NCBI GenBank assembly: GCA_964519955.1
Contig: CAZFLM010000004.1
Coordinates: 92,274 to 156,273 of the forward strand
From: CAZFLM01 sp964519955
Lineage (GTDB): Bacteria; Armatimonadota; Chthonomonadetes; Chthonomonadales; CAJBBX01
DNA length: 64,000 nucleotides
Direction: 5' to 3'
The position numbers and the translations under genes were made by a program. How positions within the stretch are numbered: the first letter of the stretch is position 1; each line of letters opens with the position of its first letter. The notes beneath the pieces are model-generated. The model was not told where the DNA came from, did not search any database, and was given only the letters and a program-made list of their open reading frames with translations. Shown here piece after piece: positions 9,207-18,290 of the stretch.

Positions 9207-11171
9207 CTAGGCAGGACGCGATGGCAGTCGAGCTTGGCCACCTTCCCCTGCCCCGGCGAACACCCGGGCGCCCTCAAGCAGCGCGCGGGCCTCGTTCCGG
9301 TCCGCGTCGGTCAGCGCGCAGCGGCTCAGGTCCTCATACACGGAGGCAATCTGCGGGTGCAGCTTGCTGAACGACAGCGCATCGTCCGGCGTGAGCCCTG
9401 CGAGAAGGCGGCTCAGAGCGGTGGCGGCGTCGCGCATGGCCACGAACGCGGCCTCCGGCCCAAGGCGCTTCGCTCGCAGCGTGCCCTGCAGGTAGTGCGC
9501 CTGCCACTCCACAGCCGGGATCGTCAGCCCGCGCCCAGAGAACAGGTTGGGCAGGTCCAAGGGCGCCCGCCTGAGGATCTCGGGCAGATGCTCGGCATCC
9601 TCCCCGATCAGCCGGGCCAACCCCACTGCCCCCTGTCGCGTCAAGTCGACGGCCTTTGCCGCCTCCTCTTCCGCGTCTCCCTCCAGGCCCGAGCGCCACA
9701 GGCACTGCGCAACGGTCACGCGCGCAACGAGTTCCTCGCGCCGCGCCCCGATCTTCTCCGCCAGAGCAACGGCCGCGCGCGCCTCTTCGAGCGCCTTCCG
9801 CATCGTCTCCGCGTCTCCGTTGCGATGGCCCATCTGCAGCGCCACGCGGGCCCGCACGTTGCGAGCTAGCACTTCCTCGCGAGGCCGCTTGGCCCGCTCG
9901 GCCATGCGAACGGCCTCGTGGGCGTACGAGAGGGACTCGTCGAGTTGGCCCGACGCAAGACAGGTCTCAGCCAGAGCAAGCGAAGCGAGGATCATGCCGC
10001 GGGGCGCGCCGCCCTTGGTCGCAGACTTCAGCGCCGAACGCGCCTCGTCGCGAGCCTGGTCCAAGGCGCCGAGCGCCACCATCACGTCCGCAAGCAAGGC
10101 GCGTGCCAGACCGATCCGGTTCTGGTCCGTGAACATGAAGCTCGCCAGCATCACCGCCTGCTCAAGCCGCTGCCTCGCCTCGCTGATCTTGCCCACTGCC
10201 TGGCAAGCCTGCGCCGTGTTCAGGAGCGCTTCGACGAACACGTCAGCGCTGCGCTCCTCCGCGGCCTGGGCAAGCGTTCGGGTCCAGAGCGCGAGCGCTG
10301 CCTCGTGATGACCTGCATCCATCGCAACGTCGGCCACATTGGAGATGAGATGCGGAATGCCTACGCTCTCGCGCTGCTCCGCGTCGATGTCCTCCATGGC
10401 CTCGGCCGCACGCGTGAACGCCCGAAGCGCATCATCGAGACGGTGGACCCGGTAGTACATCGTGCCGAGGTTCATCAGAGCGCGCCAGCGCAGGTCCTTC
10501 TCGTCGGACGCCGCCACGCTCTCGATCACAGAGACGGCGCTCTCGGTCAGGCCGGCCTCGCCCATCGTAGACCCAAGGTCGAGCCGCGCGACGATCCGAT
10601 AGCTCTCCAGGTTCTCGGCCGCGAACAGCTTCTCAGCCTCGGCAAGATGCCGCTGGGCATCGTCGTAGTTGCCAGCCTCACGATGAACCGTGCCAATGCG
10701 CCACAGGACGTACGCCTCTTGCGGCCGGTCCGTGCGTACCCGGGCGAGCGCCAGCATCTCGTGCAGCGTACTGAGGAGGGCCTGAACGTTGCGGCCAGGC
10801 TCCTCGTATGCCTCGGCGAGCTTCTGGAGGTGCTTCAGGTCCGTACTGACGCGGTCCGCCGACACGCCAACCGCGGGACGATCGTTCTCGGGGGCTTCGC
10901 CGGGCATCGCCAGGGCGACTCGAGGATCCTTGTCAGGATCGAAGAAGTCCAGCACGACGCCAGTCGTCCGTGCGATGGCCGCCAGCGTATCGTCGGGGAT
11001 GTTGGTGATGCCTCTCACATACTGGTACATGAGGGATGGCGCACACCCGACGCGCGAGGCCAGTTCCTTGAGCGTGAGACCCGCGCTCGTCGCCGAGAGC
11101 TTGATGCGCTCACCAACCCGCGCGCGCTTCTGGGGAGTACGGGCAGAACGTTGCGGCCTATTCGTGTTCAC
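9207..11171 (-). CDS. XRE-family HTH regulator with long TPR sensor domain
   Basis: 654 residues from the GTG at 11171, which has GGAG 6 nt upstream; the frame extends further but that part is antisense to the neighbouring gene. Residues about 18-75 are a lambda-repressor-type HTH (LTLKELASRVGCAPSLMYQYVRG). From about residue 110 to 560 the protein is TPR helices (for example YVLWRIGTVHREAGNYDDA, LRWRALMNLGTMYYRVHRLDDA). This architecture resembles Rgg/PlcR/MalT-like sensors in which TPRs bind a peptide or protein partner. It ends in an alanine-rich helical region. It follows an unknown 251-residue protein and a sigma factor gene on the same strand, so it may be part of a regulatory cassette. 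The ligand is unknown. Confidence 0.88.
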   Translation of the reverse strand: MNTNRPQRSARTPQKRARVGERIKLSATSAGLTLKELASRVGCAPSLMYQYVRGITNIPDDTLAAIARTTGVVLDFFDPDKDPRVALAMPGEAPENDRPAVGVSADRVSTDLKHLQKLAEAYEEPGRNVQALLSTLHEMLALARVRTDRPQEAYVLWRIGTVHREAGNYDDAQRHLAEAEKLFAAENLESYRIVARLDLGSTMGEAGLTESAVSVIESVAASDEKDLRWRALMNLGTMYYRVHRLDDALRAFTRAAEAMEDIDAEQRESVGIPHLISNVADVAMDAGHHEAALALWTRTLAQAAEERSADVFVEALLNTAQACQAVGKISEARQRLEQAVMLASFMFTDQNRIGLARALLADVMVALGALDQARDEARSALKSATKGGAPRGMILASLALAETCLASGQLDESLSYAHEAVRMAERAKRPREEVLARNVRARVALQMGHRNGDAETMRKALEEARAAVALAEKIGARREELVARVTVAQCLWRSGLEGDAEEEAAKAVDLTRQGAVGLARLIGEDAEHLPEILRRAPLDLPNLFSGRGLTIPAVEWQAHYLQGTLRAKRLGPEAAFVAMRDAATALSRLLAGLTPDDALSFSKLHPQIASVYEDLSRCALTDADRNEARALLEGARVFAGAGEGGQARLPSRPA

Positions 11172-11250
11172 GAGTCGCTCCGCATGGCGGCCGCTCAGGA
11201 GGAACGGCCGCTGGCTCAGATAGTGTGTGCAGTTCCGCCGGGGAGCCTCT

Positions 11251-12006
11251 CTAGACGGCGAGCACGTCGCCAGGCTCCCGACGGCGGCATCGGCGCTGCG
11301 CGTCGGGCACGTCCGGGTCCCATGCGGCCGCCAACGACTCCCGATGGTAGCGGATGCGGCCCGCGATCCAAAGCCGGCAGGATCGGGGCAACTGCTCTCC
11401 ACCGTCGCTCTCCATCGCCCGCAGGACCCAGATGCACGCCCGATGCGCCAGCGCGCACGCTGCGTCAGGAGACAGTGTGCCACACAATCGCCGATATGCC
11501 AATAGGTTCTCCAAGATATCAAGTGCATCCTGGTACAGGTGAACCTGAGCATGCACGACCGCACACACCGCTGTCCGGAAGGCCGGCTCGGACACGTCGT
11601 CGAGACGTCCCAGGGCAGCCGCGAGATCGTCGCGCTCATCGGCCCGCAGCACTCTGAACGTGCCCGACACTCCCTCGGACTGGCCACCGACCGGCGCGAT
11701 CGACCACTCGACCGGTACCCCAGGTTCCGGCCAGACGTCCTGCGGCAGCGGTATGACCGCAGATCCACGCCTCTGCAGGCGCCACTCTCCCTCAATGCAC
11801 AGCATCGTTTCGTAGGCGGGCGCCGGCGGAGCATCAAGCCACGCCAGGCTGTGTGGAGCTGTGAGCAAGGCTGTGTAAAGCACGGGACGCGTCTTGGGAG
11901 CCGCAGCCGGAAGGAAGGCGCCGTGGGACCGGCACCCAGCCTGCGCTCGCGCGGAAAGCGTCCGGTGGATCGGCGGAGCCGCGCCGATCTGGATCGCTAT
12001 TGACAC
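11251..12006 (-). CDS. Conserved-looking protein of unknown function upstream of XRE-TPR gene
   Basis: The coding part is clear from about 11840 downward (YETMLCIEGEWRLQRRGSAV...), where it reads as a normal protein with two TPR-like helical pairs (VHLYQDALDILENLLAYRRL, ALAHRACIWVLRAM). The start is uncertain. I chose GTG 12006, with AGGG 8 nt upstream, giving 251 residues. Further upstream the frame becomes arginine-rich and then antisense to the sigma factor gene. I do not recognise the family. It lies 79 nt before the XRE-TPR gene on the same strand and is probably cotranscribed, so it may be a partner or substrate of that regulator. Confidence 0.6.
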   Translation of the reverse strand: MSIAIQIGAAPPIHRTLSARAQAGCRSHGAFLPAAAPKTRPVLYTALLTAPHSLAWLDAPPAPAYETMLCIEGEWRLQRRGSAVIPLPQDVWPEPGVPVEWSIAPVGGQSEGVSGTFRVLRADERDDLAAALGRLDDVSEPAFRTAVCAVVHAQVHLYQDALDILENLLAYRRLCGTLSPDAACALAHRACIWVLRAMESDGGEQLPRSCRLWIAGRIRYHRESLAAAWDPDVPDAQRRCRRREPGDVLAV

Positions 12007-12254
12007 GGCAGTAACCCTGGCATTCGCTGGTGAGAGCCAGCGAATCACCCCTAGTGCATGCCCCACCCAGTCGCACCCGCTGCGCGGGTACGCTCGCGGC
12101 TCGTCGCACTGCCGCTCGACACGCCAGGCGCGGTGGGGACGCCGGCCCAGCCTGCCAACGCGATGAGAGCGCGATGGGTGTCGCATCGCCGAGAGGGGGG
12201 TGCAGGCTCGGCGTGCGCGGTAGTCGTTGGCGGCGCAGATCACCCGCCGCCTGG

Positions 12255-12920
12255 CTAGACAGACAGCGGCTCGAACCGCTCGAAGCTCCGCCTGAGCGAC
12301 TTCCTGCCGTCCTGAAGACGGGTGTTGATGCTCTGAGGCTTCGCGCCCAGAAACCGGCCCACGTCGTCGTGCGTCCAGCCGGCCACGTAGTGCAGGAGGA
12401 TGGCTGAGAACTGAGGATCCGAGTCTACGTGCGCCAGCGCCCGGCAGATAGAGTCGCGCCGCTCCGAACTGAACACGACCTCGCTCGGGTCGGCCTCGAC
12501 CGGTGCGCCGGCCCATCGAGGCGGCATCTGCACATCGCTGGATAGGCTCTGCTCGACCGCGGGACTGGCCAGATCGAGAGGGACCTCGCGGTGACGACGG
12601 CGACGGCGCAGCCACAGAAGCAACTGGTTGCGCGCGATCGCGTGAAGGTAGGTGCCGAACGCAGCGCCGTCCTTACCGTCGGTCGCAGGACCTTCCTGAC
12701 GGAACTGGGGCAGGGCGCGCAGGGCCGCCAGGAAGGTTTCGCCGGCGAGGTCGTCGGCATCCGCTTCGCTGCCCGTTGCGCGGATGAAGAAGCGGCGGAG
12801 GCGAGGTTCGTACTTGCGCCACAGCCACCCGAACGCATCCGTCTCTCCAGCCTGGTGCCTGAGGATGAGCGCCAGGTCGGGATCGGGGCGGCCCGGTCGA
12901 GCCTGAGGGTCGACCGTCAT
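12255..12920 (-). CDS. ECF-like RNA polymerase sigma factor
   Basis: 221 residues from ATG 12920, which has TGGGAG 9 nt upstream; an upstream in-frame start at 13007 lacks a ribosome site. Region 2 is visible as YEPRLRRFFIRATGSEADAD followed by DLAGETFLAALRALPQF. A linker with a basic stretch (LRRRRRHREV) follows. Region 4 is SAILLHYVAGWTHDDVGRFL followed by QSINTRLQDGRKSL, a normal sigma-4 HTH. No anti-sigma gene is adjacent; instead the downstream genes encode an unknown protein and an XRE-TPR regulator, suggesting control by a different partner. The target promoters are unknown. Confidence 0.88.
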   Translation of the reverse strand: MTVDPQARPGRPDPDLALILRHQAGETDAFGWLWRKYEPRLRRFFIRATGSEADADDLAGETFLAALRALPQFRQEGPATDGKDGAAFGTYLHAIARNQLLLWLRRRRRHREVPLDLASPAVEQSLSSDVQMPPRWAGAPVEADPSEVVFSSERRDSICRALAHVDSDPQFSAILLHYVAGWTHDDVGRFLGAKPQSINTRLQDGRKSLRRSFERFEPLSV

Positions 12921-13368
12921 GTTCGAGTTCTCCCACAGTGCGGCCGGATTGGGACACGCAAGCCGCTGCCGGCTCGGCGGCTGCGTCTTCGGTGCGCGAG
13001 GGGACATCGCGCTCCGGATTGCGCTCCGGGTCGAGTCTAGTCCGTCGACGGCTCAACAGCAATCGGCAGGAATGTCAGGAGTTGGCAGTCCGGACGCTGC
13101 ACAACGCGCACGAGAGCCACCCGGGACGAGGAGGCCACTGCCGAGCATGGCCCTGCCAGGACCACCACCCGCCCGAGCCGGGCTCTCGCGACCTCCCGCC
13201 GGTGCGCCCCCCGGCGGCACCACCGGAGTGCTGCCGGCAGCCCGCGGCGCCACACTTCGAGCCAACTCTGGTGCCATCATACCACGGGGCATCGATGGAG
13301 TCAATGGGTATGGCCACCATGGCGGCACCACTCGCGTGAGACGCAGCGTTCCCAGGTAACCTCCATGG
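12921..13368. other. Divergent intergenic region, about 450 nt
   Basis: Between the sigma factor start and the promoter of the TPR/zinc-ribbon gene. Frames through it are short and arginine- or proline-rich and show no family features. It should hold the promoter of the sigma factor gene, but I cannot point to a convincing one. Confidence 0.5.
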
Positions 13369-13397
13369 TTGACAGCCGGGCCCGGCTCGTAGATAAT
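13369..13397 (+). promoter_or_regulatory. Near-consensus sigma-70 promoter
   Basis: TTGACA (13369-13374), a 17-nt spacer and GATAAT (13392-13397). This is the best housekeeping promoter in the window. Transcription should start near 13404, about 27 nt before the ATG at 13431, with GAGGTG between. Confidence 0.85.
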
Positions 13398-13430
13398 GGC
13401 GGAACGTGTGAGCAATACGAGGTGAAAGTG

Positions 13431-13991
13431 ATGTCGATGCCCGACGTGGACCAGGCGGGCTTGGAGCGAGCGCGCTCCGATATTCGGAACGGCCAGTACT
13501 TCCGTGCGCTGAAGGCGCTGGAGGATCTGCATCGGGGTTCAGCGGCGACGACAGCGGTCCTGGAGCTGCTGGGGATTGCGCGCGCCAAGACCGGCAACCT
13601 CGACGGTGCGTGCGAGGCCCTTGAACAGGCGACACGCCGCTCGCCGAGCGACCCGTCGCCGCACTTCAACTACGCCGTCCTACTCGCCCAGATGGGCCGT
13701 CTCGACGACGCTGCGAGCGAGATCGACGTCACCCTCTACCTCTGTCCGAACCACGCGGGCGCGCTGGCGCTGCGCAACAACGTCGTCATGCGCCTTCGCA
13801 ACCGGGCTTACCGTTCGCACGACGGCTTCACCACCGTTGCCCATCGTCCCGATCCCGTCGGCAAGCCGTCCTCGGAGTGGGCCCGGCTCAAGTGCCAGTC
13901 CTGCGGATCGCTCAACTTCGTTACCGCCAAGGTCTGCAGTCGCTGCGGCACGCTCCTCTCGCAGGATGAGCCGGTCATCCCACTCGAGTAG
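13431..13991 (+). CDS. TPR protein with C-terminal zinc ribbon
   Basis: 186 residues from ATG 13431; a second ATG two codons later is possible. The N-terminal two thirds hold TPR units (LERARSDIRNGQYFRALKAL, ELLGIARAKTGNLDGACEAL, FNYAVLLAQMGRLDDAASEI). The C-terminal segment has a four-cysteine zinc ribbon, CQSCGSLNFVTAKVCSRCG. The pairing suggests a protein-protein adaptor with a small metal-binding module; no enzyme signature is present. It has its own near-consensus promoter and no adjacent partner on the same strand, so it is probably monocistronic and constitutive. Confidence 0.85.
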   Translation: MSMPDVDQAGLERARSDIRNGQYFRALKALEDLHRGSAATTAVLELLGIARAKTGNLDGACEALEQATRRSPSDPSPHFNYAVLLAQMGRLDDAASEIDVTLYLCPNHAGALALRNNVVMRLRNRAYRSHDGFTTVAHRPDPVGKPSSEWARLKCQSCGSLNFVTAKVCSRCGTLLSQDEPVIPLE

Positions 13992-14024
13992 CGCGCCGCC
14001 ACGACCGCCCCGGACGATCAGAAC

Positions 14025-15746
14025 CTACTGCGGCCGCGCCGTGGCGGGCTTCAGATCGCCGCACCGCACCGTCGCCGACCGTCCGTCTTCGCGGTCCCAC
14101 ACGACCTCGACTATCGCCTTGCCCTCGTCGTCGGTCACGCGCTCGGACGCGTCGGGCACGCCCCCGGCCGCGCTGAACCGCACCCTCTGCCCCGCGACAC
14201 CGTTCCCGTAGGCATCCACCACACGCGCGGTCAGCGCACTCCGGTCGGGGGGATCGTTCGGCGCCTTGCCCAGCACTGCCGTCAGTCGCGTCGGAGCGCC
14301 GGCACGGATGCGATAGGACGCCCGCAGTGCCGCATCACCATTCAACGCCAGAACGGTGCCGGACGAAGCGCGCGTTGAACTCAATACCCCGCTCTGGTCG
14401 ACGAAGGCGCGCCCCTCCACCGTGCCGAACAACCAGTCACCGTCCGGCGTCTCGATCGGCGCCCTCCCGCCAGCCTCGAAGCCCACCGCGCCTCCATCCT
14501 GCGTGCTCAGCACTCCGGTGGCCGGAGCCGCAAACACCAGCAGCGCGTTCGCAACCGCGCGCGGCGCACCGTCGGACGGCCCATTCACGTAGAGGTCGCG
14601 AACCACCATGGACGATGAGCCGCCGCCGTCCAGGTTGATCGCCTGAGTCGCCCCCAGCGCGATCATGTGCCGCGCCAGCTCCGGAAGCGAGGCACCCTTG
14701 CTGAACGTCTGCCGCCCATCGACGACCACCAGGAGCAACTCGCCTGAGGCCGTCACCCCCACGGCTGTCCGCGGGTGGCGCGCCTCGACGAAGCCCTTGA
14801 TGCTGAAGCCCTCCTCCGCGCCGTCCACCGCAACCTTGCCGTCGCGCACCAGCCACGGGCCGCCGCCCACGCATTGCGAGACGTCGGCCCAGGCGCTCGT
14901 CTCCATCCTGCCGCGGAGCGAGGCCGCCCGCGACGCCAGCTCCCCACGACGCTGCGCCGAGGCGTCCGGCGCGCTCACCAGATCGAACCGCACCGACACC
15001 TTGTCTCCGACCTTCAGGTGCTCGCTGAGCCAGGCGCCGCCGGCCCCCTCGCCCACGAGCGCGGCGGCGCCGGCTGCCAGCAGCGCGTTCGTGTCGCCGG
15101 GGCCGACCTTCGTCACGACGCCATCGAGAGGCATTCCCGCCTGCAGCTTGCCGGTAAGTGTGCCCAACTCGGCCACCACCATCGCCTGCGCGGCCCGCGT
15201 GCGAGCGCCGAACACCGGCATGAGCAGCGTGATCTCGCCCTTCTCGGGCAGGCGGTTCACGCCCCCCAGCCCCTCCACCATCCCCTCGCCGGCCCTCACT
15301 GCGCCCACGGCGAGGAGCCGGTCGAACCGCGCCTGCCCGTCCGCGCCAAGCCCAATCACCGCCCGGTACGCCAGTCCCTCGGCCACCAGCTCACCGTCGA
15401 CGATCGTGAGGCCGAGTGGGCGGCCGGTGTAGGGGAAGAAGTCGGCGTTGATGGCCGCCAGCGCGCCGCGGCGCTTGGCCAACTCGGCGACGCACTCACG
15501 CCCCTTGGCCGGCTCGTCGGTCATCATCACGTCACGGCCCAGGGCGCTCTGCACTCGCACGCCCGGCGCCTTGGGATCCACGCGCAGCACGCTCCAGACG
15601 AGCGGCCCCGCCGGCGCGGGAACCGTCTCCTGCTCGTAGACCACGCCCGCCGCCAGCCTATGGCGGACGATGTCGGCGCCCGCCAGGCTCCAGCAGCCCA
15701 GCGCCAACACCAGAACCAGACCAGCCCGCAGTGTGCTCCGCCTCAT
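14025..15746 (-). CDS. Secreted phosphodiester glycosidase (NAGPA/DUF2233) family protein
   Basis: 573 residues from ATG 15746, with GGGGAG close upstream. Residues 1-25 are a signal peptide (LRAGLVLVLALGCWSLAGA). The NAGPA-type core covers about residues 50-410: AAINADFFPYTG, a conserved HPRTAVGVTASGELLLVVVD segment and the hallmark INLDGGGSSSMVV. This family includes the mammalian uncovering enzyme that removes GlcNAc from phosphodiesters; bacterial members are exported and poorly characterised. The last 100 residues form an Ig-like domain (LTARVVDAYGNGVAGQRVRF), as in Big_1 domains. It is divergent from polyphosphate kinase, with about 180 nt between starts. The true substrate is unknown. 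Confidence 0.87.
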   Translation of the reverse strand: MRRSTLRAGLVLVLALGCWSLAGADIVRHRLAAGVVYEQETVPAPAGPLVWSVLRVDPKAPGVRVQSALGRDVMMTDEPAKGRECVAELAKRRGALAAINADFFPYTGRPLGLTIVDGELVAEGLAYRAVIGLGADGQARFDRLLAVGAVRAGEGMVEGLGGVNRLPEKGEITLLMPVFGARTRAAQAMVVAELGTLTGKLQAGMPLDGVVTKVGPGDTNALLAAGAAALVGEGAGGAWLSEHLKVGDKVSVRFDLVSAPDASAQRRGELASRAASLRGRMETSAWADVSQCVGGGPWLVRDGKVAVDGAEEGFSIKGFVEARHPRTAVGVTASGELLLVVVDGRQTFSKGASLPELARHMIALGATQAINLDGGGSSSMVVRDLYVNGPSDGAPRAVANALLVFAAPATGVLSTQDGGAVGFEAGGRAPIETPDGDWLFGTVEGRAFVDQSGVLSSTRASSGTVLALNGDAALRASYRIRAGAPTRLTAVLGKAPNDPPDRSALTARVVDAYGNGVAGQRVRFSAAGGVPDASERVTDDEGKAIVEVVWDREDGRSATVRCGDLKPATARPQ

Positions 15747-15924
15747 GTCTCTCCCCTCACGTGGCCCATGCCGCGCCACCTCTCGTTCCTCTCCACTGCG
15801 ACACCTTCAACAAGGAATCCGGCTGCCGAGTGCGTATACATGGTAGCGCACCCATCGGACGCGTCTCCTACATCCGCGGGCCATTTCTGCCGAAACGAAG
15901 ACGGGAACGCACCTGGAGAAGCAC

Positions 15925-18087
15925 ATGACCAAGCAGCAAGCTCAGCGAGGGGCACGCTCTGGACGCCAGCCGCGGGCGCGCGCCGCCGATGCCGTCCCGA
16001 ACCGGTACTTCAACCGCGAGGTTAACTGGCTGGAGTTCGACCGGAGGGTGCTGGACGAGGCGATGGACATGACGCATCCCCTCCTGGAGCGCGTCAAGTT
16101 CCTGTCGATCTTCCACACCAACTTGGACGAGTTCTTCATGATCCGGGTGTCCGGTCTCCAGGAACAGGTGGAGAGCGGCCTCACGGCTCCCAGCAAGGAC
16201 GGTCTCACCGCGCGCCAGCAGCTCGCCGTGATCCGCGAGCGCGTGGTTGACCTCAGCAAGCAGGCGTGGGCCCACTTCAAGACTGCCATACGCCCACAGC
16301 TCGCAGAGGCCGGCATCTATCTGCGCGACTACTCGGACCTGAAGGACGACCAACGCAAGGCGCTCCAGAAGTACTTCACCTCAACGGTCTTTCCGGTGCT
16401 CACGCCGCTCGCCGTGGACCCAGCACACCCGTTTCCGCATATCTCGAACCTCACGCTCAGTCTCGCGGTCGTCCTCCGTCACCCGGCAGGCGGCGAGCGC
16501 TTCGCCCGCGTGAAGATACCGGCAGTCCTCCCGCGCTTCGTGCCGGTGCCGCCCTCTGCGCACGCCTCGCCGGATCTGCCGAAGACGGCCCTGGAGTTCG
16601 TCTGGCTCGAGCAACTCGTGGCCCAGCACCTGGGCACCCTATTCACCGGCATGGAAGTCGTCGGCAGCCATGCATTCCAGGTGACGCGCGACGCGGATCT
16701 CGCCATTCGCGAGGATGAAGCCGGCGACCTGCTGCAGACCATCGAGCAGCAGCTCATGCGCCGGCGGTTCGGCAATGTGGCCAAGCTCACGGTCGCCAAG
16801 GCCATGCCCGCCCATATCCGCCGCCTCCTGACGCAAAACCTGGAGGTCGACGACGGCGACGTCTACGAGGCACAGGGGCCGCTGTCGCTCGGCGACCTGA
16901 TGAGCATCTGCGCGGTCGACCGGCCCGATCTGAAGGACGCGCCGTTCCGCCCCCACGTGCCGGCGGTGTTCGGGCAGCACGGCAGCATCTTCGACGACAT
17001 CCGCGCTGGCGACATCCTGCTGCATCACCCGTACGACAGCTTCGACCCCGTGGTGGAGTTCGTGCGCGCTGCCGCGGTCGATCCCAGCGTGCTGGCCATC
17101 AAGCAGACCATCTACCGCGTTGGCTCGAACTCCCCCATCGTCAAGGCGCTCGCCGAGGCCGCCATCGAGGACAAGCAGGTCTCCGTGCTGGTGGAACTGA
17201 AGGCGCGGTTCGACGAGGAGAACAACATCGAGTGGGCCCGTGCCCTGGAACGGGTCGGGGCGCATGTCGTCTACGGCGACATCAAGCTCAAGACGCACTG
17301 CAAGGTGCTCATGGTGGTGCGCCAGGAGAAGGATGGCATCCGGCGCTACGTGCACCTCGGCACTGGCAACTATAACGCGAAGACAGCCCTCGTCTACACC
17401 GACATGGGCCTCTTCACCTGCGACCCGGACATCGGCGAGGACGTCAGTACGCTCTTCAACTCACTGACCGGGTACAGCCTGCAGAACACGTACCGAAAGC
17501 TGCTGGTCTCGCCGGGCGGCATCCGCCAGGGCCTCCTGCAGCGCATCCGCCGCGAGGCCGAGAACGCCCGCGCCGGCAAGCCCGCCCGCATCGTCTTCAA
17601 AGCGAACGCGCTGACCGACTTCGAGCTGACCGACGCGCTCTACGACGCCAGCCGCGCCGGCGTGCAGGTCGACCTGGTGCTGCGCGGTAGCTGCTGCCTG
17701 GTGCCCGGTGCGCCCGGCATGAGTGAGAACATCCGCGTCGTCAGCATCGTGGGGCGCTTCCTGGAGCACCACCGCATCTACTACTTCCTCAACGCCGGCC
17801 GCGAGGAAGTCTGGATGGGCAGCGCCGACCTGATGAACCGCAACCTGGACCGCCGGTTCGAGACGCTCTTCCCCATCGAGTCGCCGGAGTCGCGCCGCTG
17901 GGTGATCGACCAGATGCTGCCCGCGTTCCTCAACGACAACGTCAAGGCGCGCGAGCTACAGCCAGACGGCACCTACACACGCCGAGCGCCGTCCAACGGC
18001 GATGCGCCTCTCTCCGCTCAGCAGTGGTTCCTGGATGGCCGGGCCAACCTCTATCTGGCTGCGCCCGACTCAGAGGGGCCCCGGTAG
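15925..18087 (+). CDS. ppk1: Polyphosphate kinase 1
   Basis: 720 residues, normal for PPK1, with GGAG 6 nt before the ATG. The enzyme polymerises the gamma-phosphate of ATP into polyphosphate and is usually membrane-associated. The N-terminal domain has the family signature RYFNREVNWLEFDRRVLDEA and LSIFHTNLDEFFMIRV. The two phospholipase-D-like halves carry the catalytic histidines: His458 in KLKTHCKVLMV, the residue that becomes phosphorylated, and His615 in RFLEHHRIYYF. A conserved KQTIYRVGSNSPIVKAL segment also fits. It is followed by a strong hairpin, so it is probably monocistronic. No exopolyphosphatase or PHO-box genes are nearby. Confidence 0.97.
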   Translation: MTKQQAQRGARSGRQPRARAADAVPNRYFNREVNWLEFDRRVLDEAMDMTHPLLERVKFLSIFHTNLDEFFMIRVSGLQEQVESGLTAPSKDGLTARQQLAVIRERVVDLSKQAWAHFKTAIRPQLAEAGIYLRDYSDLKDDQRKALQKYFTSTVFPVLTPLAVDPAHPFPHISNLTLSLAVVLRHPAGGERFARVKIPAVLPRFVPVPPSAHASPDLPKTALEFVWLEQLVAQHLGTLFTGMEVVGSHAFQVTRDADLAIREDEAGDLLQTIEQQLMRRRFGNVAKLTVAKAMPAHIRRLLTQNLEVDDGDVYEAQGPLSLGDLMSICAVDRPDLKDAPFRPHVPAVFGQHGSIFDDIRAGDILLHHPYDSFDPVVEFVRAAAVDPSVLAIKQTIYRVGSNSPIVKALAEAAIEDKQVSVLVELKARFDEENNIEWARALERVGAHVVYGDIKLKTHCKVLMVVRQEKDGIRRYVHLGTGNYNAKTALVYTDMGLFTCDPDIGEDVSTLFNSLTGYSLQNTYRKLLVSPGGIRQGLLQRIRREAENARAGKPARIVFKANALTDFELTDALYDASRAGVQVDLVLRGSCCLVPGAPGMSENIRVVSIVGRFLEHHRIYYFLNAGREEVWMGSADLMNRNLDRRFETLFPIESPESRRWVIDQMLPAFLNDNVKARELQPDGTYTRRAPSNGDAPLSAQQWFLDGRANLYLAAPDSEGPR

Positions 18088-18123
18088 CGCCGGCGACCCG
18101 GGAGCCGGAAGCCAGTGATCAGC

Positions 18124-18150
18124 AAGGGGGGCGGCGCGCACGCCCCCCTT
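18124..18150 (+). terminator. Hairpin terminator after ppk1
   Basis: AAGGGGGGCG and CGCCCCCCTT form a 10-bp stem with loop GCGCGCA, 36 nt after the ppk1 stop. The 3' arm ends in CTT but no long T-tract follows. Confidence 0.75.
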
Positions 18151-18201
18151 CTGCGTTGCTCCCGTGGTTCGCCAACGGTACCGCCCGCACGTTTCCCGGT
18201 T

Positions 18202-18217
18202 TGGCACGGAACATGCT
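18202..18217 (+). promoter_or_regulatory. Sigma-54 promoter of first tandem PEP-CTERM gene
   Basis: TGGCACGGAACATGCT has GG (18203-18204) and GC (18215-18216) exactly 10 nt apart. TGGCACG is the RpoN -24 consensus. The expected start is near 18228, about 63 nt before ATG 18291. Confidence 0.8.
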
Positions 18218-18290
18218 GTGCAGACTAACAGAGCACAACCACGATCTTCGCGCGGCATCGACCCCTATCGGAACGGAGGGAATAGAAGCA

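Noticed and set aside
11838..12615. Extension of the unknown 251-residue gene further upstream, into the sigma factor gene
   Set aside because: The extension is antisense-like, arginine-rich, and overlaps a well-supported sigma factor in another frame.
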